DNA of 64,000 bases from Arcicella sp038230735. Lineage in GTDB: Bacteria; Bacteroidota; Bacteroidia; Cytophagales; Spirosomataceae. How positions within the stretch are numbered: the stretch's first letter is position 1; every line of letters starts with the position of its first letter. The position numbers and the translations under genes are program-made. Below the pieces are notes generated by a model that saw only the letters and a list, made by a program, of their open reading frames with translations, was not told the origin of the DNA and searched no databases. Where the stretch lies: contig JBBRMR010000015.1 of the NCBI GenBank assembly GCA_038230735.1, forward strand, positions 1 through 64,000. Reading direction: 5' to 3'. Below are positions 8,826 to 17,963 of the stretch, in pieces.

Positions 8826-10049
8826 ATGAATTTCCCATTTTATATAGCCCGCCGATATTTCTTTGCCCGTAAGAAAACATCGTTTATTTCCTTGATTTCC
8901 ATCATTTCTATGTTGGGGGTTGGGGTTGGAACGATGTCTTTGGTGGTGGTTTTGTCGGTTTTTAATGGCTTGGAAGACTTTCAGCGGAGTTTGTTCAAAA
9001 GTTTTGATGCTGATTTAAAAATTAGTCCCCTCAAAGGAAAACACTTTGAAGCTCCGCCTGATCTTTTACAAAAAATAGGAAAAATTGAGGGTGTAAAAAA
9101 CATCAATCAGGTTATCGAAGAAAATGTTTTGGTTCGTTATCGGGATGCCTCAATGGTGGTCAATTTAAAGGGGGTTGATGATAATTTTTTGAAGCAAGAC
9201 CGCTTGAAAAAATCATTGATTGATGGCAAATTATTGTTGAAAGAAGAAGGTATAAGTCATGCCATTGTGGGCTCGGGGGTTGCCCTCACGATGGGCATTG
9301 ATGTGGATGCTTTTTTCACCCCTTTGGAAGTTTGGTATCCAAGAAATACTAATTCCAAAACGTTAAACTTAACCGCCAGTGATGCCTTCAACAAAATGAG
9401 TTTGATACCTTCGGGCGTGTTTGCGATTGAACAGCAGTATGACGACAGCTACATTTTTGCCCCACTAAGTTTTGCCCAAAATCTTTTTGATTATAATAAT
9501 GAACGTACTTCTTTGGAGTTACAAGTAACTGATAATGAAAGGATTAATGCCATTCAATCATCCATAAAAGATTTATTGGGAAAAGATTTTATCGTTCAGA
9601 ATCAAGACGAGCAACACGCCAGTTTATTGAGGGCAATCAAGATTGAAAAACTCTTTGTTTTCCTTACGCTTACCTTCATTATTGGTATTGCCAGTTTCAA
9701 TATTTTCTTCTCCTTATCCATGTTAGCCATCGAGAAAAAAGCGGACGTAAAAACGCTTTTTGCCATCGGAGCAAATAGTGGAATGATACAAAAAATATTC
9801 TTGGCAGAGGGGGCAATCGTGGCTTTTTCGGGAGCAATTGTGGGGCTGATTTTAGGCTTTGTTCTTTGTTATTTACAACAAACGTATGGCTTAGTCTCAA
9901 TGGGGATTGTGGGTGCTTTGATTGATGCCTATCCCGTGAAAATGCAATTTTGGGATTTCTTTTTTACGGCTTTGGTCGTCATAATTATTACGATGATTGC
10001 CTCTTATTTTCCCGCAAAGAAAGCGGCTATGGTGGGAGAAAAGAAGTAA
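8826..10049 (+). CDS. LolC/LolE-type lipoprotein-releasing permease (FtsX family)
   Basis: A 407-residue inner-membrane protein with the MacB/LolE topology: one membrane segment at the N-terminus (about residues 17-45), a periplasmic domain of about 220 residues, then three segments in the C-terminal FtsX domain (about 270-400). The N-terminal IARRYFFARKKTSFISLIS block is typical of LolC/E. These permeases, with ATPase LolD, release lipoproteins from the inner membrane toward LolA. No LolD gene is nearby. Start chosen at 8826 (MNFPFYIARRYF); a start at 8805 would overlap rbfA and adds non-family residues. Confidence 0.9.
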   Translation: MNFPFYIARRYFFARKKTSFISLISIISMLGVGVGTMSLVVVLSVFNGLEDFQRSLFKSFDADLKISPLKGKHFEAPPDLLQKIGKIEGVKNINQVIEENVLVRYRDASMVVNLKGVDDNFLKQDRLKKSLIDGKLLLKEEGISHAIVGSGVALTMGIDVDAFFTPLEVWYPRNTNSKTLNLTASDAFNKMSLIPSGVFAIEQQYDDSYIFAPLSFAQNLFDYNNERTSLELQVTDNERINAIQSSIKDLLGKDFIVQNQDEQHASLLRAIKIEKLFVFLTLTFIIGIASFNIFFSLSMLAIEKKADVKTLFAIGANSGMIQKIFLAEGAIVAFSGAIVGLILGFVLCYLQQTYGLVSMGIVGALIDAYPVKMQFWDFFFTALVVIIITMIASYFPAKKAAMVGEKK

Positions 10050-10054
10050 AGGAA

Positions 10055-10127
10055 ACTGGAGAAAAGAAAATGTGGATATAGTTTTGGTTTATACTTCCTT
10101 TCCTCCTGTCTCCCTTGCTCCTACCTT
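10055..10127. repeat. Word-type inverted repeat (purine-rich GGAGAAAAG / pyrimidine-rich complement)
   Basis: A purine-rich stretch that starts in the end of the permease gene and continues to about 10070 is partly complementary to the pyrimidine-rich stretch 10093-10127. The complement contains the word GGGAGACAGGAG, which reappears at 24944-24956. It separates two convergent genes and probably serves as a bidirectional terminator. Confidence 0.5.
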
Positions 10128-10547
10128 CTAAGTATATTTCTCTTTTATCTGAAACAAAATCCAAAATCCAATACATGCCCCTAACAAGCCACTAAACCAA
10201 TTTCCCATACACAAACTGTAAATTAGACTCAAAAATTGAGCGTAGTACATATACTTCCAACCATCCATTTTTTGGGCAAATAATCCAGGAATGGCTAAGG
10301 CATCTAAAATAATCATTGCCACTAAGAAAAGCATCGCAATTCCAATTAAAAAACTTCCTGAAAACCACATCAGTGGGGCAAATAGTAAGCCAAAACCAGC
10401 CCCTAAAACGCCAAAAACTACCCCAATAATTGCCAAAAATGGAGCAATTTTTACGAATAAATCTTTGATATTATCGGGGAAAGCGGGTAACTGTTTTGTG
10501 AAGATAGGTTCTAATTCTTTTTCGAGTGGAAGGGTATTTGTTTCCAT
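10128..10547 (-). CDS. Small four-helix membrane protein
   Basis: A 139-residue protein with an acidic, soluble N-terminal 35 residues (METNTLPLEKELEP) and then four hydrophobic segments separated by very short loops; a conserved-looking FAQKMDGWKYMYYAQ loop lies between segments 2 and 3 and the end is FQIKEKYT. Similar small proteins are widespread in Bacteroidota without known function. The ATG at 10547 is preferred to 10586 because residues between them are polar and unlike the rest. Convergent with the LolE-like gene. Confidence 0.6.
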   Translation of the reverse strand: METNTLPLEKELEPIFTKQLPAFPDNIKDLFVKIAPFLAIIGVVFGVLGAGFGLLFAPLMWFSGSFLIGIAMLFLVAMIILDALAIPGLFAQKMDGWKYMYYAQFLSLIYSLCMGNWFSGLLGACIGFWILFQIKEKYT

Positions 10548-10720
10548 GTTCTGCATTGGGTTTATGTGAAAATTTTGATTAACCAAATCAAGTTCAACAT
10601 AAACTGTCTAAAAATCAAGGAATTAGGCGGTTATTGAGTATTCGGTATTTTTTGGTGAAAATTAAACGGTGAAGGGTAAACAATTTTGACGATAAATATT
10701 CTGGGATAAACCGTTTATCT

Positions 10721-11287
10721 TTAACCATTCACTTTTAACCGATGGATAGTTCTAATATAGCAATCCTTATAAAAATGCCCTTTGCCATAAAGTTTCGCCA
10801 TCATAATTGCCCCTTCGTATTCCATGATAGTTTGTTCCGCTAATTTTTGAGCTTGTTCAGGAGAATGTGAATGAGCGTATAAATAAGTAAGTGCATCCAT
10901 CCATCCCGTGATGATTTCCTGTAAAACTTCCTTGAAAATAGGGTATTGATTGACCGTTTCCAAAATGGTATTTCCTACAATACAACCACCTTCGGCACTA
11001 AAAACAGTCTTTGAAAAACGCTTTAACATCATCTCCATTCGTAATTCTATTGACAAAGTTGAATCATAAGCAATTGGGAAAACCGACCCTTTTAAAAAGG
11101 TATTGATACTTGACAAAACCTCTTTCATCAAGGTTTCTTTACTATCAAAATAATGATAAAAACTGCCTTTCAAGAGTCCTACGGCATTGGCAAGGTCGGT
11201 CATGGAGGTATGATGATACCCCCGAGAACGGAAAACTTCTAATGATTTGGCAAGAATTTCTTCTCTAGTAACTTTTTGAATGGGCAT
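10721..11287 (-). CDS. TetR/AcrR-family transcriptional regulator
   Basis: A 188-residue repressor-type protein. Residues 6-50 form the TetR DNA-binding domain: TREEILAKSLEVFRSRGY, then TSMTDLANAVGLLKGSFYHYFDSKETL, the recognition helix being LKGSFYHYF. The C-terminal 130 residues are the ligand/dimer domain, with GGCIVGN and an AMMMAKLYG-like end reminiscent of the AcuR/YxaF subgroup that respond to small electrophiles or quinones. The gene stands alone between a small membrane gene and a word-type inverted repeat, so its regulon cannot be inferred. A self-operator could lie in 11288-11594. Confidence 0.92.
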   Translation of the reverse strand: MPIQKVTREEILAKSLEVFRSRGYHHTSMTDLANAVGLLKGSFYHYFDSKETLMKEVLSSINTFLKGSVFPIAYDSTLSIELRMEMMLKRFSKTVFSAEGGCIVGNTILETVNQYPIFKEVLQEIITGWMDALTYLYAHSHSPEQAQKLAEQTIMEYEGAIMMAKLYGKGHFYKDCYIRTIHRLKVNG

Positions 11288-11594
11288 CTTTTTTCAGTAA
11301 TGAGGGGTGAGCGGTGAGGTACGAGGTTTGAGCATTGAGGTATGAGTAATTAGATAATAACTTTAAGATTTTGAAACTTTATTTTCCTATATCCTACTGC
11401 CATTATCTTACACCTCACCGCTCACACCTCATTGCTCAAAGCAATTACAAAAATATGGTTTTCATTCTGTTTTCCTACTGATTTTGTTAATTGAATGTTA
11501 AAGTAAGGAGCATTTTTAGAAATTTGCTCAATTGTCAGTAAATTCGTTTGATTTAATCCAACATAAAGATACTAAATATTGAAATCCATTTCAG
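11288..11594. repeat. Intergenic region with word-type inverted repeat (TGAGGTG units)
   Basis: This 307-nt divergent intergenic region holds a purine-rich run (11299-11346) built of imperfect TGAGG/GTGAG words and its reverse complement at 11407-11442; a 22-nt sub-segment (ACCTCACCGCTCAC..CTCATT) matches with one mismatch. The remainder is plain AT-rich sequence that must contain the promoters of the TetR gene and of the thioredoxin-like gene; no convincing promoter box was seen. Confidence 0.65.
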
Positions 11595-12938
11595 ATGAAA
11601 AAAATAACCACATTTTTACTTCTATTTTTTAGCTTCTCCAGTGCCTTTTCACAACACCGTATTGAATTGACAATCAAAGGCTTACGAGATTCTACTTTGT
11701 ATTTAGTCCATCATTACGAAGACACTTTTCTTTCGCAAGATACTGCCAAATTAGATGCTTCGGGCAAGGCAGTTTTTGCGGGAAAGAAAAATCTTCCTGC
11801 GGGTTTTTATGTGGTAGCAATGGGAAGGAACAGAATTTTTGATTTGGTAATAAATGACCAAAACTTCACCATGCAAACCGATACCGCTGATTATACCAAC
11901 AATTTGAAAATTAAAAGTTCAGTTGAAGCAATACTATTTCAAGATTTTGTCAATCAAGCCAATACTAAAGCTCAGAAACTTAGAGGAGCAACACCCACTC
12001 AGAAACAATTGATTTACAGCGAATTAGAGCAATTTCAAAAAGATTATGTAGCAAAAAACAAAGGTACTTTTACGGCTAATATTTTACAGGCAGGTATTGA
12101 AATTGAAGTCCCTCCTATTACTGCCAAAGCTACTTTGCAAGATACTCTCAATCAATCAAATTACTATTTCAAACATTATTGGGACAATATCGCACTCTCG
12201 GACGAGCGGATGTTGAGAACGCCTTTTTTGGGTAAAAAAATGGAGGCTTATCTTAAAAATATCTCTTATTTTGAACCCGATACTATTATCCAAATTGCCG
12301 ATGCCATTATTGAAAAAACGCCCCGTAAAACTGATTTAAGGAAGTATATTGTGGGAAAATTTGCTCAAAAATTCATTGCTCCCGAAATCATGGGGCGTGA
12401 AAATGTATATATCCACGTGGCAGAAAAATACATCATCAAAGACCTTGATTCGGGTTGGGATACTTCTTCAATTAGTAGAAATAAAGAATACGTCCGCAAG
12501 ATGAAGCCCGTTTTATTGGGCAACAAAATCATGAATATGGACATGACCGATACCTTGGATGCTTATAAACCGTTGTATGGTGTGAAGGCGAATTACATGC
12601 TCGTAATGATTTATGACCCTGAATGTCATCATTGTCAGGAGACTACTAAAAAACTCTTAGAGGATTATCCGAAACTGGCAGCAAAAGGCGTAAAAGTTTA
12701 TCTGGCTTGCGGCACAAGGGATAAGAAGAAGTGGTTGAAATTTATTCAAGACTTCAAGACGCAAAGATTTATCAATGTTTACGATAGCATGACGATGACC
12801 GATTTTGCCAATAACTTCAACACTACGGTTTATCCTAATCTTTTATTTTTGGATAAGGACAAAAAGATTTTGGCGAATAAGAAATTGGAAGTTGAGCAAT
12901 ATTTGAAAATGATTGAAAATGTTGAGAAGAAGAAATAG
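11595..12938 (+). CDS. Exported TlpA-like thiol-disulfide protein (DUF4369/DUF5106 type)
   Basis: A 447-residue protein with an N-terminal signal peptide (LLLFFSFSSAFSQ). An N-terminal beta-rich domain (about 20-110) has the DUF4369 pattern: LTIKGLRDSTLYLVHH and GFYVVAMG. A helical middle (about 115-330) fits DUF5106. The C-terminal third is thioredoxin-like with the redox motif C-H-H-C (DPECHHCQ) and a cis-proline region (TVYPNLLFLD). Bacteroidota have many such proteins acting in the periplasm as thiol reductases, though most substrates are unknown. The gene is monocistronic and is followed by a strong hairpin (13039-13069). Confidence 0.88.
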   Translation: MKKITTFLLLFFSFSSAFSQHRIELTIKGLRDSTLYLVHHYEDTFLSQDTAKLDASGKAVFAGKKNLPAGFYVVAMGRNRIFDLVINDQNFTMQTDTADYTNNLKIKSSVEAILFQDFVNQANTKAQKLRGATPTQKQLIYSELEQFQKDYVAKNKGTFTANILQAGIEIEVPPITAKATLQDTLNQSNYYFKHYWDNIALSDERMLRTPFLGKKMEAYLKNISYFEPDTIIQIADAIIEKTPRKTDLRKYIVGKFAQKFIAPEIMGRENVYIHVAEKYIIKDLDSGWDTSSISRNKEYVRKMKPVLLGNKIMNMDMTDTLDAYKPLYGVKANYMLVMIYDPECHHCQETTKKLLEDYPKLAAKGVKVYLACGTRDKKKWLKFIQDFKTQRFINVYDSMTMTDFANNFNTTVYPNLLFLDKDKKILANKKLEVEQYLKMIENVEKKK

Positions 12939-13038
12939 CGTATAGATTTTAGAACACAAAGAACAGATTTAAACAAGTAGAGTTTTGTCATATCTTACTT
13001 TTAAATCTATTGAGATTAACGATTTTAATGCCAATTTG

Positions 13039-13069
13039 CGGAAGGCTTCGTTCAAAACGAAGCCTTCCG
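13039..13069. terminator. Hairpin, CGGAAG..CTTCG family, copy 1
   Basis: A perfect 14-bp stem with a CAA loop follows the thioredoxin-like gene. The same CGGAAG/CTTCG stem core recurs at 17921-17955, 19513-19545 and 26782-26818, always outside genes. Confidence 0.8.
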
Positions 13070-13132
13070 TATTTCGTAACATATTTTCAAAATTAACATT
13101 CTCAATTTCTAATTAATTAATCAACCAAAAAC

Positions 13133-13600
13133 ATGAAATCAACCAGAAATATTACCCTTTTATTAATCGTTGTCTCATTGTCATTCAGTGCTTTATGCCA
13201 AGAGACTACTCCTAAAAAAGGTATCGAAATACTGTCATACAACCACGTGGGTTTGGCAGTAAAAGACCTCAAAACCAGCGTAACTTTTTATCGTGATATC
13301 ATCGGTTTATCGCCTTTGGATGTTCCTGATAATATGTTGGCAATCCGCAGATGGTTTAGAGTTGCCCCAGGTCAGGAATTGCATTTGTTGTTGGGAAGAG
13401 AAAATCCAGTGGTAAATAATGATAGAAATGGATCTCATTTTTCGTTGTCAATTCCTACTAATTCTGCCGATGGCATTGAGGCATTTTTGAAAGAGAAAAA
13501 TGTACCCTATCACCGCCAAAAGCGTTTTGACGGAGCATACCAGATTTATGTTACTGACCCCGATGGCTATGTGATTGAGTTGAATGAGCCTAAAAAATAA
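13133..13600 (+). CDS. Exported VOC (glyoxalase/dioxygenase-fold) protein
   Basis: A 155-residue protein with a signal peptide (ITLLLIVVSLSFSALCQ) followed by one vicinal-oxygen-chelate domain: YNHVGLAVKDLKTSVTFYRDIIGL, HLLLGR, GSHFSLSI and DPDGYVIELNE. The His in NHVGLAV and the Glu in VIELNE are in the usual metal-ligand positions. VOC proteins isomerise, open or bind small carbonyl or aromatic compounds; the substrate here is unknown. The exported location is uncommon, because most glyoxalase-type enzymes are cytosolic. It is convergent with the threonine aldolase gene across a palindrome at 13602-13657. Confidence 0.88.
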   Translation: MKSTRNITLLLIVVSLSFSALCQETTPKKGIEILSYNHVGLAVKDLKTSVTFYRDIIGLSPLDVPDNMLAIRRWFRVAPGQELHLLLGRENPVVNNDRNGSHFSLSIPTNSADGIEAFLKEKNVPYHRQKRFDGAYQIYVTDPDGYVIELNEPKK

Positions 13601-13601
13601 T

Positions 13602-13657
13602 GTACCCCAGGCTTTAGCCTGTAAGCTGAACACAAAACAGGCTAAAGCCTGTGGTAC
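13602..13657. terminator. Bidirectional palindrome between convergent genes (AGGCTTTAGCCT core)
   Basis: Arms 13602-13622 and 13637-13657 match over 21 nt with one mismatch, and each arm contains a nearly self-complementary CAGGCTTTAGCCTG core. It fills the whole gap between two convergent genes, so it very likely terminates both. Confidence 0.78.
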
Positions 13658-13664
13658 TTTTATT

Positions 13665-14672
13665 TCAAAATTTTCCCCGAAACGCCCCTAAATGTTCATC
13701 CGTAAAATCTAAATGCGTTACAAATCTTACTAAATGTTTGCCAAATGTAGAAGATTTTATGCCTTTTTCGTTTAATTTTTGAACGTAATCGGAAGATAAA
13801 ATTTTATCATTCAATCTAACAATAACGATATTGGTGTCCACTGAATAAACTTCTTCTACTTCGGGTAACGTTTGCATAATATTCCCAATTTCTCTGGCAC
13901 GAGCGTGGTCTTCTTTTAAGCGATTGATGTTATTATCTAAGGCAAAAATTCCTGCGGCGGCTAAAAATCCAGCTTGTCGCCAGCCTCCACCAAATCTTTT
14001 ACGTACTCTTCGGGCTTTTTTGATAAAATCTTTTGTTCCCAAAAGTACCGAACCAATGGGCGTTCCTAAGCCTTTTGACAAACAAACCGACATAGAATCA
14101 AACACTTTTCCGTATTCCAAAGGGCTTTCTCCTGTCTCAACTAAGGCATTGAAAATCCTTGCACCGTCCAGATGCAAAGCCATATTATTCGCTTGACAAA
14201 CTACCTTAATCTTCTCAATATCATTAAGTTGATAATATGCTCCTCCTCCTTTATTCACCGTATTTTCCAAAGAAACTAATCTTGACACTGGATAATGAAC
14301 ATTATCGGCTTGGATGGCTTCTGAAATTAGTTCATTCGACAAACGTCCACGATTACCTTGCAAGAGATTTACGGATGCCGAAGAGTTAGCGGCAATTCCC
14401 CCACCCTCATACAAATACACGTGCGAGAGGGCATCACATATTACTTCATCCCCCTGACAGACGTGTACATTGATGCCAATTTGATTCGTCATGGTACCTG
14501 ATGTGCAAAATAATGCGGCTTCGTAGCCAAACAGTTTGGCAGTTTTTTCTTCGAGGGCATTCACCGTTGGATCTTCCTCAAAAACATCATCGCCCACTGG
14601 GGCAGTAAACATTGCCTCCAGCATGGCGGGTGAAGGTTTCGTAAATGTATCACTTCGTAATTCTATATTCAT
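13665..14672 (-). CDS. ltaE: Low-specificity L-threonine aldolase
   Basis: A 335-residue PLP enzyme of the beta-eliminating lyase family that splits L-threonine or L-allo-threonine into glycine and acetaldehyde. Seen: LRSDTFTKPSPAML at the start, GDDVFEEDPTVNALEEK, the CTSGTMTNQIG cofactor-binding stretch, the HLDGARIFNA block that contacts PLP, and the catalytic lysine in SVCLSKGLGTPIGSVL. Length is normal. The divergent neighbour is a LysE-type exporter, so the pair might link glycine/threonine metabolism with export of surplus amino acids; that link is inference. Confidence 0.95.
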   Translation of the reverse strand: MNIELRSDTFTKPSPAMLEAMFTAPVGDDVFEEDPTVNALEEKTAKLFGYEAALFCTSGTMTNQIGINVHVCQGDEVICDALSHVYLYEGGGIAANSSASVNLLQGNRGRLSNELISEAIQADNVHYPVSRLVSLENTVNKGGGAYYQLNDIEKIKVVCQANNMALHLDGARIFNALVETGESPLEYGKVFDSMSVCLSKGLGTPIGSVLLGTKDFIKKARRVRKRFGGGWRQAGFLAAAGIFALDNNINRLKEDHARAREIGNIMQTLPEVEEVYSVDTNIVIVRLNDKILSSDYVQKLNEKGIKSSTFGKHLVRFVTHLDFTDEHLGAFRGKF

Positions 14673-14804
14673 TTTTATTAATTTTTTAAATGGATAATGA
14701 AAGTTTGGTAAACTTAAAAGAATAAGTCAAATTTACTCAATATTGTTACAAAGATTTGGCAAACCAACTTCAAAATTAGACTGTTTACTAATAATCGAAA
14801 ACCC

Positions 14805-15440
14805 ATGATTTCATTCAACGAATTAATCCTTTTTATTTTAGCTGCTTTAATCTTGGTAGTTACGCCTGGACCAAACATGATTTACTTAATTTCACGCTCC
14901 ATTACGCAGGGCAAAAAAGCTGGGCTTGTATCATTAGCGGGCATTATTACGGGTTTTACCTTTCATATCACCATGGTTTCGGTGGGATTGACTGCCGTAC
15001 TTTTCACCGTGCCTTATGTCTATGCAACCTTGAAATTCTTGGGCGTTTTTTACTTACTTTATTTGGCTTTTCAAGCCGTAAAGCCCAATAGTCAAGGGCT
15101 TTTTGAAACTCGAAAAAACCTAAAAGATGATAGTCCAAGCAAATTATTTAGCATGGGATTTTTCACGAGTATCTTGAATCCTAAAATTGCGGTGTTTTAT
15201 CTGTCATTTTTCCCTCAATTTATCAGACCAGAATTTGGGTCAGTATTTACGCAGAGTATTGAATTAGGCGTCACCCAAATGACCGTAAGTTTTACGATAA
15301 ATTTCTTAATTGTACTTTCCGCCGCTCGTATGTCGGTTTGGTTTGATGAGAATCCTTTGTGGGTAAAAGCCCAGAAATGGGTGATGGCAAGTGTTTTATC
15401 TGCCTTGGCGGTGAGAATGGCTTTGAATAAAGCAAAGTAA
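14805..15440 (+). CDS. LysE/RhtB-family amino-acid exporter
   Basis: A 211-residue inner-membrane protein with about six hydrophobic segments. The family signature VVTPGPNMIYLISRSITQGKKAGL is visible near residue 20, and the GFFTSILNPKIAVFYLSFFPQF segment near residue 120 is typical of RhtB/LeuE-type exporters. These proteins export basic or neutral amino acids or homoserine/threonine. The promoter must lie in the 132-nt gap shared with ltaE. It ends 20 nt from the convergent galT with no clear terminator. Confidence 0.92.
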   Translation: MISFNELILFILAALILVVTPGPNMIYLISRSITQGKKAGLVSLAGIITGFTFHITMVSVGLTAVLFTVPYVYATLKFLGVFYLLYLAFQAVKPNSQGLFETRKNLKDDSPSKLFSMGFFTSILNPKIAVFYLSFFPQFIRPEFGSVFTQSIELGVTQMTVSFTINFLIVLSAARMSVWFDENPLWVKAQKWVMASVLSALAVRMALNKAK

Positions 15441-15459
15441 TTTTGATGGAACATGAATT

Positions 15460-16500
15460 TTACCCCTTAAAATGCACTTCACTTAAATTTCTCAATTGCT
15501 TTGCCGCACTTTCGGGCGTAATATCTCTTTGTGGATTAGCCAATAATTCATAACCCACCATGAATTTTTTGACCGTTGCCGAACGCAATAATGGTGGATA
15601 AAAATGAATATGCCAATGCCAAGATTCCAAGTCGGTTGCTTGTGTAGGAGCTTGATGAATTCCTGCCGAATAGGGAAAAGAGGTACTGAAAAGGTTATCG
15701 TAACGAGTGGTCAAACGCCTAACAATATCCGCCAAATCTCCTTTCTCTTTTTCATTCATTCCAGAAATATAAGGCATGGCTCTTTTGGGTATCAATAGCG
15801 TCTCGAAGGGCCAAATTGCCCAGAACGGAACAACTACTAAAAAGCTATCATTTTCAACCACAATTCGCTCATCTTCAAGCATTTCCAATATTACATAATT
15901 TTCTAAAAGTGTCTTTCTATGTTCTTGAAAATAGCTTTTTTGCTGTTCTGTTTCCTTAGTAATTTCTACGGGAATGTTACTTGATGCCCAAATTTGTCCG
16001 TGTGGATGTGGGTTTGAACAGCCCATAATTTCACCCTTATTTTCAAAAATCTGAACGTAATTTATTACTGGATTTGCCTTGAAATCTTCAAATTCTGCAA
16101 TCCAAGTATCTACTACATTTCTGATTTCGGGCGTTGTCATTTCTGCCAAAGTTAAATCATGGCGAGGTGAAAAACAGATTACTCGGCACTCACCTTGTAC
16201 GCTTTGGGCTTTTAATAATCCACCCTTTTTGATTTCCCCATCGGGAACATCCGATTGTAAAGCGGCAAAATCATTTTGAAAAACGTAAGTATCTGAATAT
16301 TTAGGATTTACCTCACCATTTGCCCGTACATTACCTGCACATAGATAACAATTTGGGTCGTGTTTTGGACGAGAATCATTAACAATAGTCTCCGTTTTGC
16401 CTTGCCATGGACGTTTGGTACGGTGCGGAGAAACCATCACCCAGTCACCAGTAAGGGGATTTTGTCTTATATGGGAATGTTCGTTAAAATCGAAAATCAT
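15460..16500 (-). CDS. galT: Galactose-1-phosphate uridylyltransferase
   Basis: A 346-residue enzyme that swaps the uridylyl group between UDP-glucose and galactose-1-phosphate in the Leloir pathway. It shows the N-terminal RQNPLTGDWVMVSPHR motif, a C-x-x-C metal site (CYLC), the active-site HPHGQIWA motif with the uridylylated His, and a C-terminal HWHIHFYPPLLR. The ATG at 16500 (MIFDFNEHSHIRQNPL) is chosen because it begins the family homology and is 4 nt after the galK stop; a start at 16545 would overlap galK by 41 nt. galT and galK are clearly one operon. Confidence 0.96.
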   Translation of the reverse strand: MIFDFNEHSHIRQNPLTGDWVMVSPHRTKRPWQGKTETIVNDSRPKHDPNCYLCAGNVRANGEVNPKYSDTYVFQNDFAALQSDVPDGEIKKGGLLKAQSVQGECRVICFSPRHDLTLAEMTTPEIRNVVDTWIAEFEDFKANPVINYVQIFENKGEIMGCSNPHPHGQIWASSNIPVEITKETEQQKSYFQEHRKTLLENYVILEMLEDERIVVENDSFLVVVPFWAIWPFETLLIPKRAMPYISGMNEKEKGDLADIVRRLTTRYDNLFSTSFPYSAGIHQAPTQATDLESWHWHIHFYPPLLRSATVKKFMVGYELLANPQRDITPESAAKQLRNLSEVHFKG

Positions 16501-16504
16501 ATAA

Positions 16505-17674
16505 TTAGTTGATTGAAATAATAGAAGTCCCGTCTGCCGTAACAACGCTGTACATTTTAAGTTCTAAACCCATTTCTTTTTGATAAACACCTGATAATTG
16601 AGCAAATAATTCGTCTATAGAATCCTGTTGAATTAAATTGATGGTGCATCCGCCAAAGCCACCGCCCATCATCCGTGAACCCAAGACCGAAGACTCGTGC
16701 CAAACGGCATCTACCAAGAAATCTAATTCCTTGCAACTTACCTGATAAAGCGTTCGCAGACCTTCATGGGTTGCGGTCATTTTTATCCCGAAATCCTGTA
16801 AATTACCATTTTGAAGGTCATCACAAGCGGTCATCATGCGTTGATTTTCTTCAATAACGTACTGGCAACGATTATAAACCAAGGGGTCTAATTGGCTTCT
16901 ACTTGATTGTAACCAAGCCAAAGGAACTTGACTGAGATTAGGGATCTTTTCGTCAAAATGTTTTCTAAAAAATGATAACCCCGTTTCGCACTGAATACGT
17001 CGGAGATTATATTCAGATTCTGCCAAATTATGCTTGACGTTGGTATCAAAAAGAACAATTTTATAATCTCCTAAATTGAGGGGGAAATACTGAAATTCGA
17101 GGGTTTCGCAGTTTAAGCGTAGTACATGATTTTCTTTTCCGTGAATACTGGCGAACATATCCATGATACCGCATTTTACGCCAATAAATTCATTTTCAGC
17201 TTGTTGGACTAATTTTGCTAAGGATTTTGAATCTAAACAAAAATTATTCAGATGATTAATAGCAAAACCAATTGCACTCTCCAAAGCTGCCGAAGACGAC
17301 ATTCCCGAACCAATTGGGACATCTCCCGCAATGACACAATTGAAGGGAGGAACTTTCATTCCACGATTTTCAAATTGCTGAACGACACCCAAAATATAGT
17401 TTGCCCAAGTATCATTTTCTAAGGGCTTTATGGAATTGAAATCCAGAGTAACTTGGCTATTCATGTCTAATGAAATCCATGTGCAAGTTGCTGATTCTGA
17501 GGGAAATATGGCTAAATAGGCAGCTTTATCGGTAGCGGCGGGGAGTACAAATCCACCATTATAATCTGTATGTTCGCCGATGAGATTTACTCTGCCAGGT
17601 GAACGGACGATGATGGGCTTTTGATTAAAATTTTCAAGGAAAATATGATTAATTTGGTCTGAAAGGATGGACAT
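16505..17674 (-). CDS. galK: Galactokinase
   Basis: A 389-residue GHMP-family kinase that phosphorylates alpha-D-galactose at O1. Conserved motifs are all present: substrate motif PGRVNLIGEHTDYN (near residue 26), phosphate loop PIGSGMSSSAALE (near 125), the catalytic-Asp region GIMDMFASIHG, and the C-terminal MMGGGFGGCTINLI. It is directly upstream of galT on the same strand. UDP-galactose 4-epimerase and mutarotase genes are not in the window. The upstream gap of 289 nt to glpK contains two strong hairpins, so galKT may have its own promoter. Confidence 0.97.
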   Translation of the reverse strand: MSILSDQINHIFLENFNQKPIIVRSPGRVNLIGEHTDYNGGFVLPAATDKAAYLAIFPSESATCTWISLDMNSQVTLDFNSIKPLENDTWANYILGVVQQFENRGMKVPPFNCVIAGDVPIGSGMSSSAALESAIGFAINHLNNFCLDSKSLAKLVQQAENEFIGVKCGIMDMFASIHGKENHVLRLNCETLEFQYFPLNLGDYKIVLFDTNVKHNLAESEYNLRRIQCETGLSFFRKHFDEKIPNLSQVPLAWLQSSRSQLDPLVYNRCQYVIEENQRMMTACDDLQNGNLQDFGIKMTATHEGLRTLYQVSCKELDFLVDAVWHESSVLGSRMMGGGFGGCTINLIQQDSIDELFAQLSGVYQKEMGLELKMYSVVTADGTSIISIN

Positions 17675-17812
17675 TTATACTTATGAATTATGAGATATGA
17701 AATCTTTATATCTGTTTTGAAAAGAATCATAAAGTTAATAAATGTCTTGATAACTTAGTGCAAGATCATTACTAATAAACTATAATTTACTTAACAGGTA
17801 AGACAAATACTC

Positions 17813-17857
17813 CATTTTCAATAGCGAGGGGTTTAAACTCCCTCGCTATTGAAAATG
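17813..17857. terminator. Long perfect hairpin between galK and glpK
   Basis: Arms 17813-17830 and 17840-17857 are perfect reverse complements over 18 nt with a 9-nt loop. Together with the hairpin at 17921-17955 it separates glpK (ending at 17964) from galK (starting at 17674). Confidence 0.75.
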
Positions 17858-17920
17858 CTGATAATCAATTATTTACGAATACATTAGGCCTATAACAACT
17901 AAATAATATTCTACCTAAAA

Positions 17921-17955
17921 TACGGAAGACTTCGCTCAAAGCGAAGTCTTCCGTA
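17921..17955. terminator. Hairpin, CGGAAG..CTTCG family, copy 2
   Basis: A perfect 16-bp stem with a CAA loop, 9 nt after the glpK stop on the minus strand. Same loop and stem core as copy 1 at 13039-13069. Confidence 0.8.
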
Positions 17956-17963
17956 AATGAATC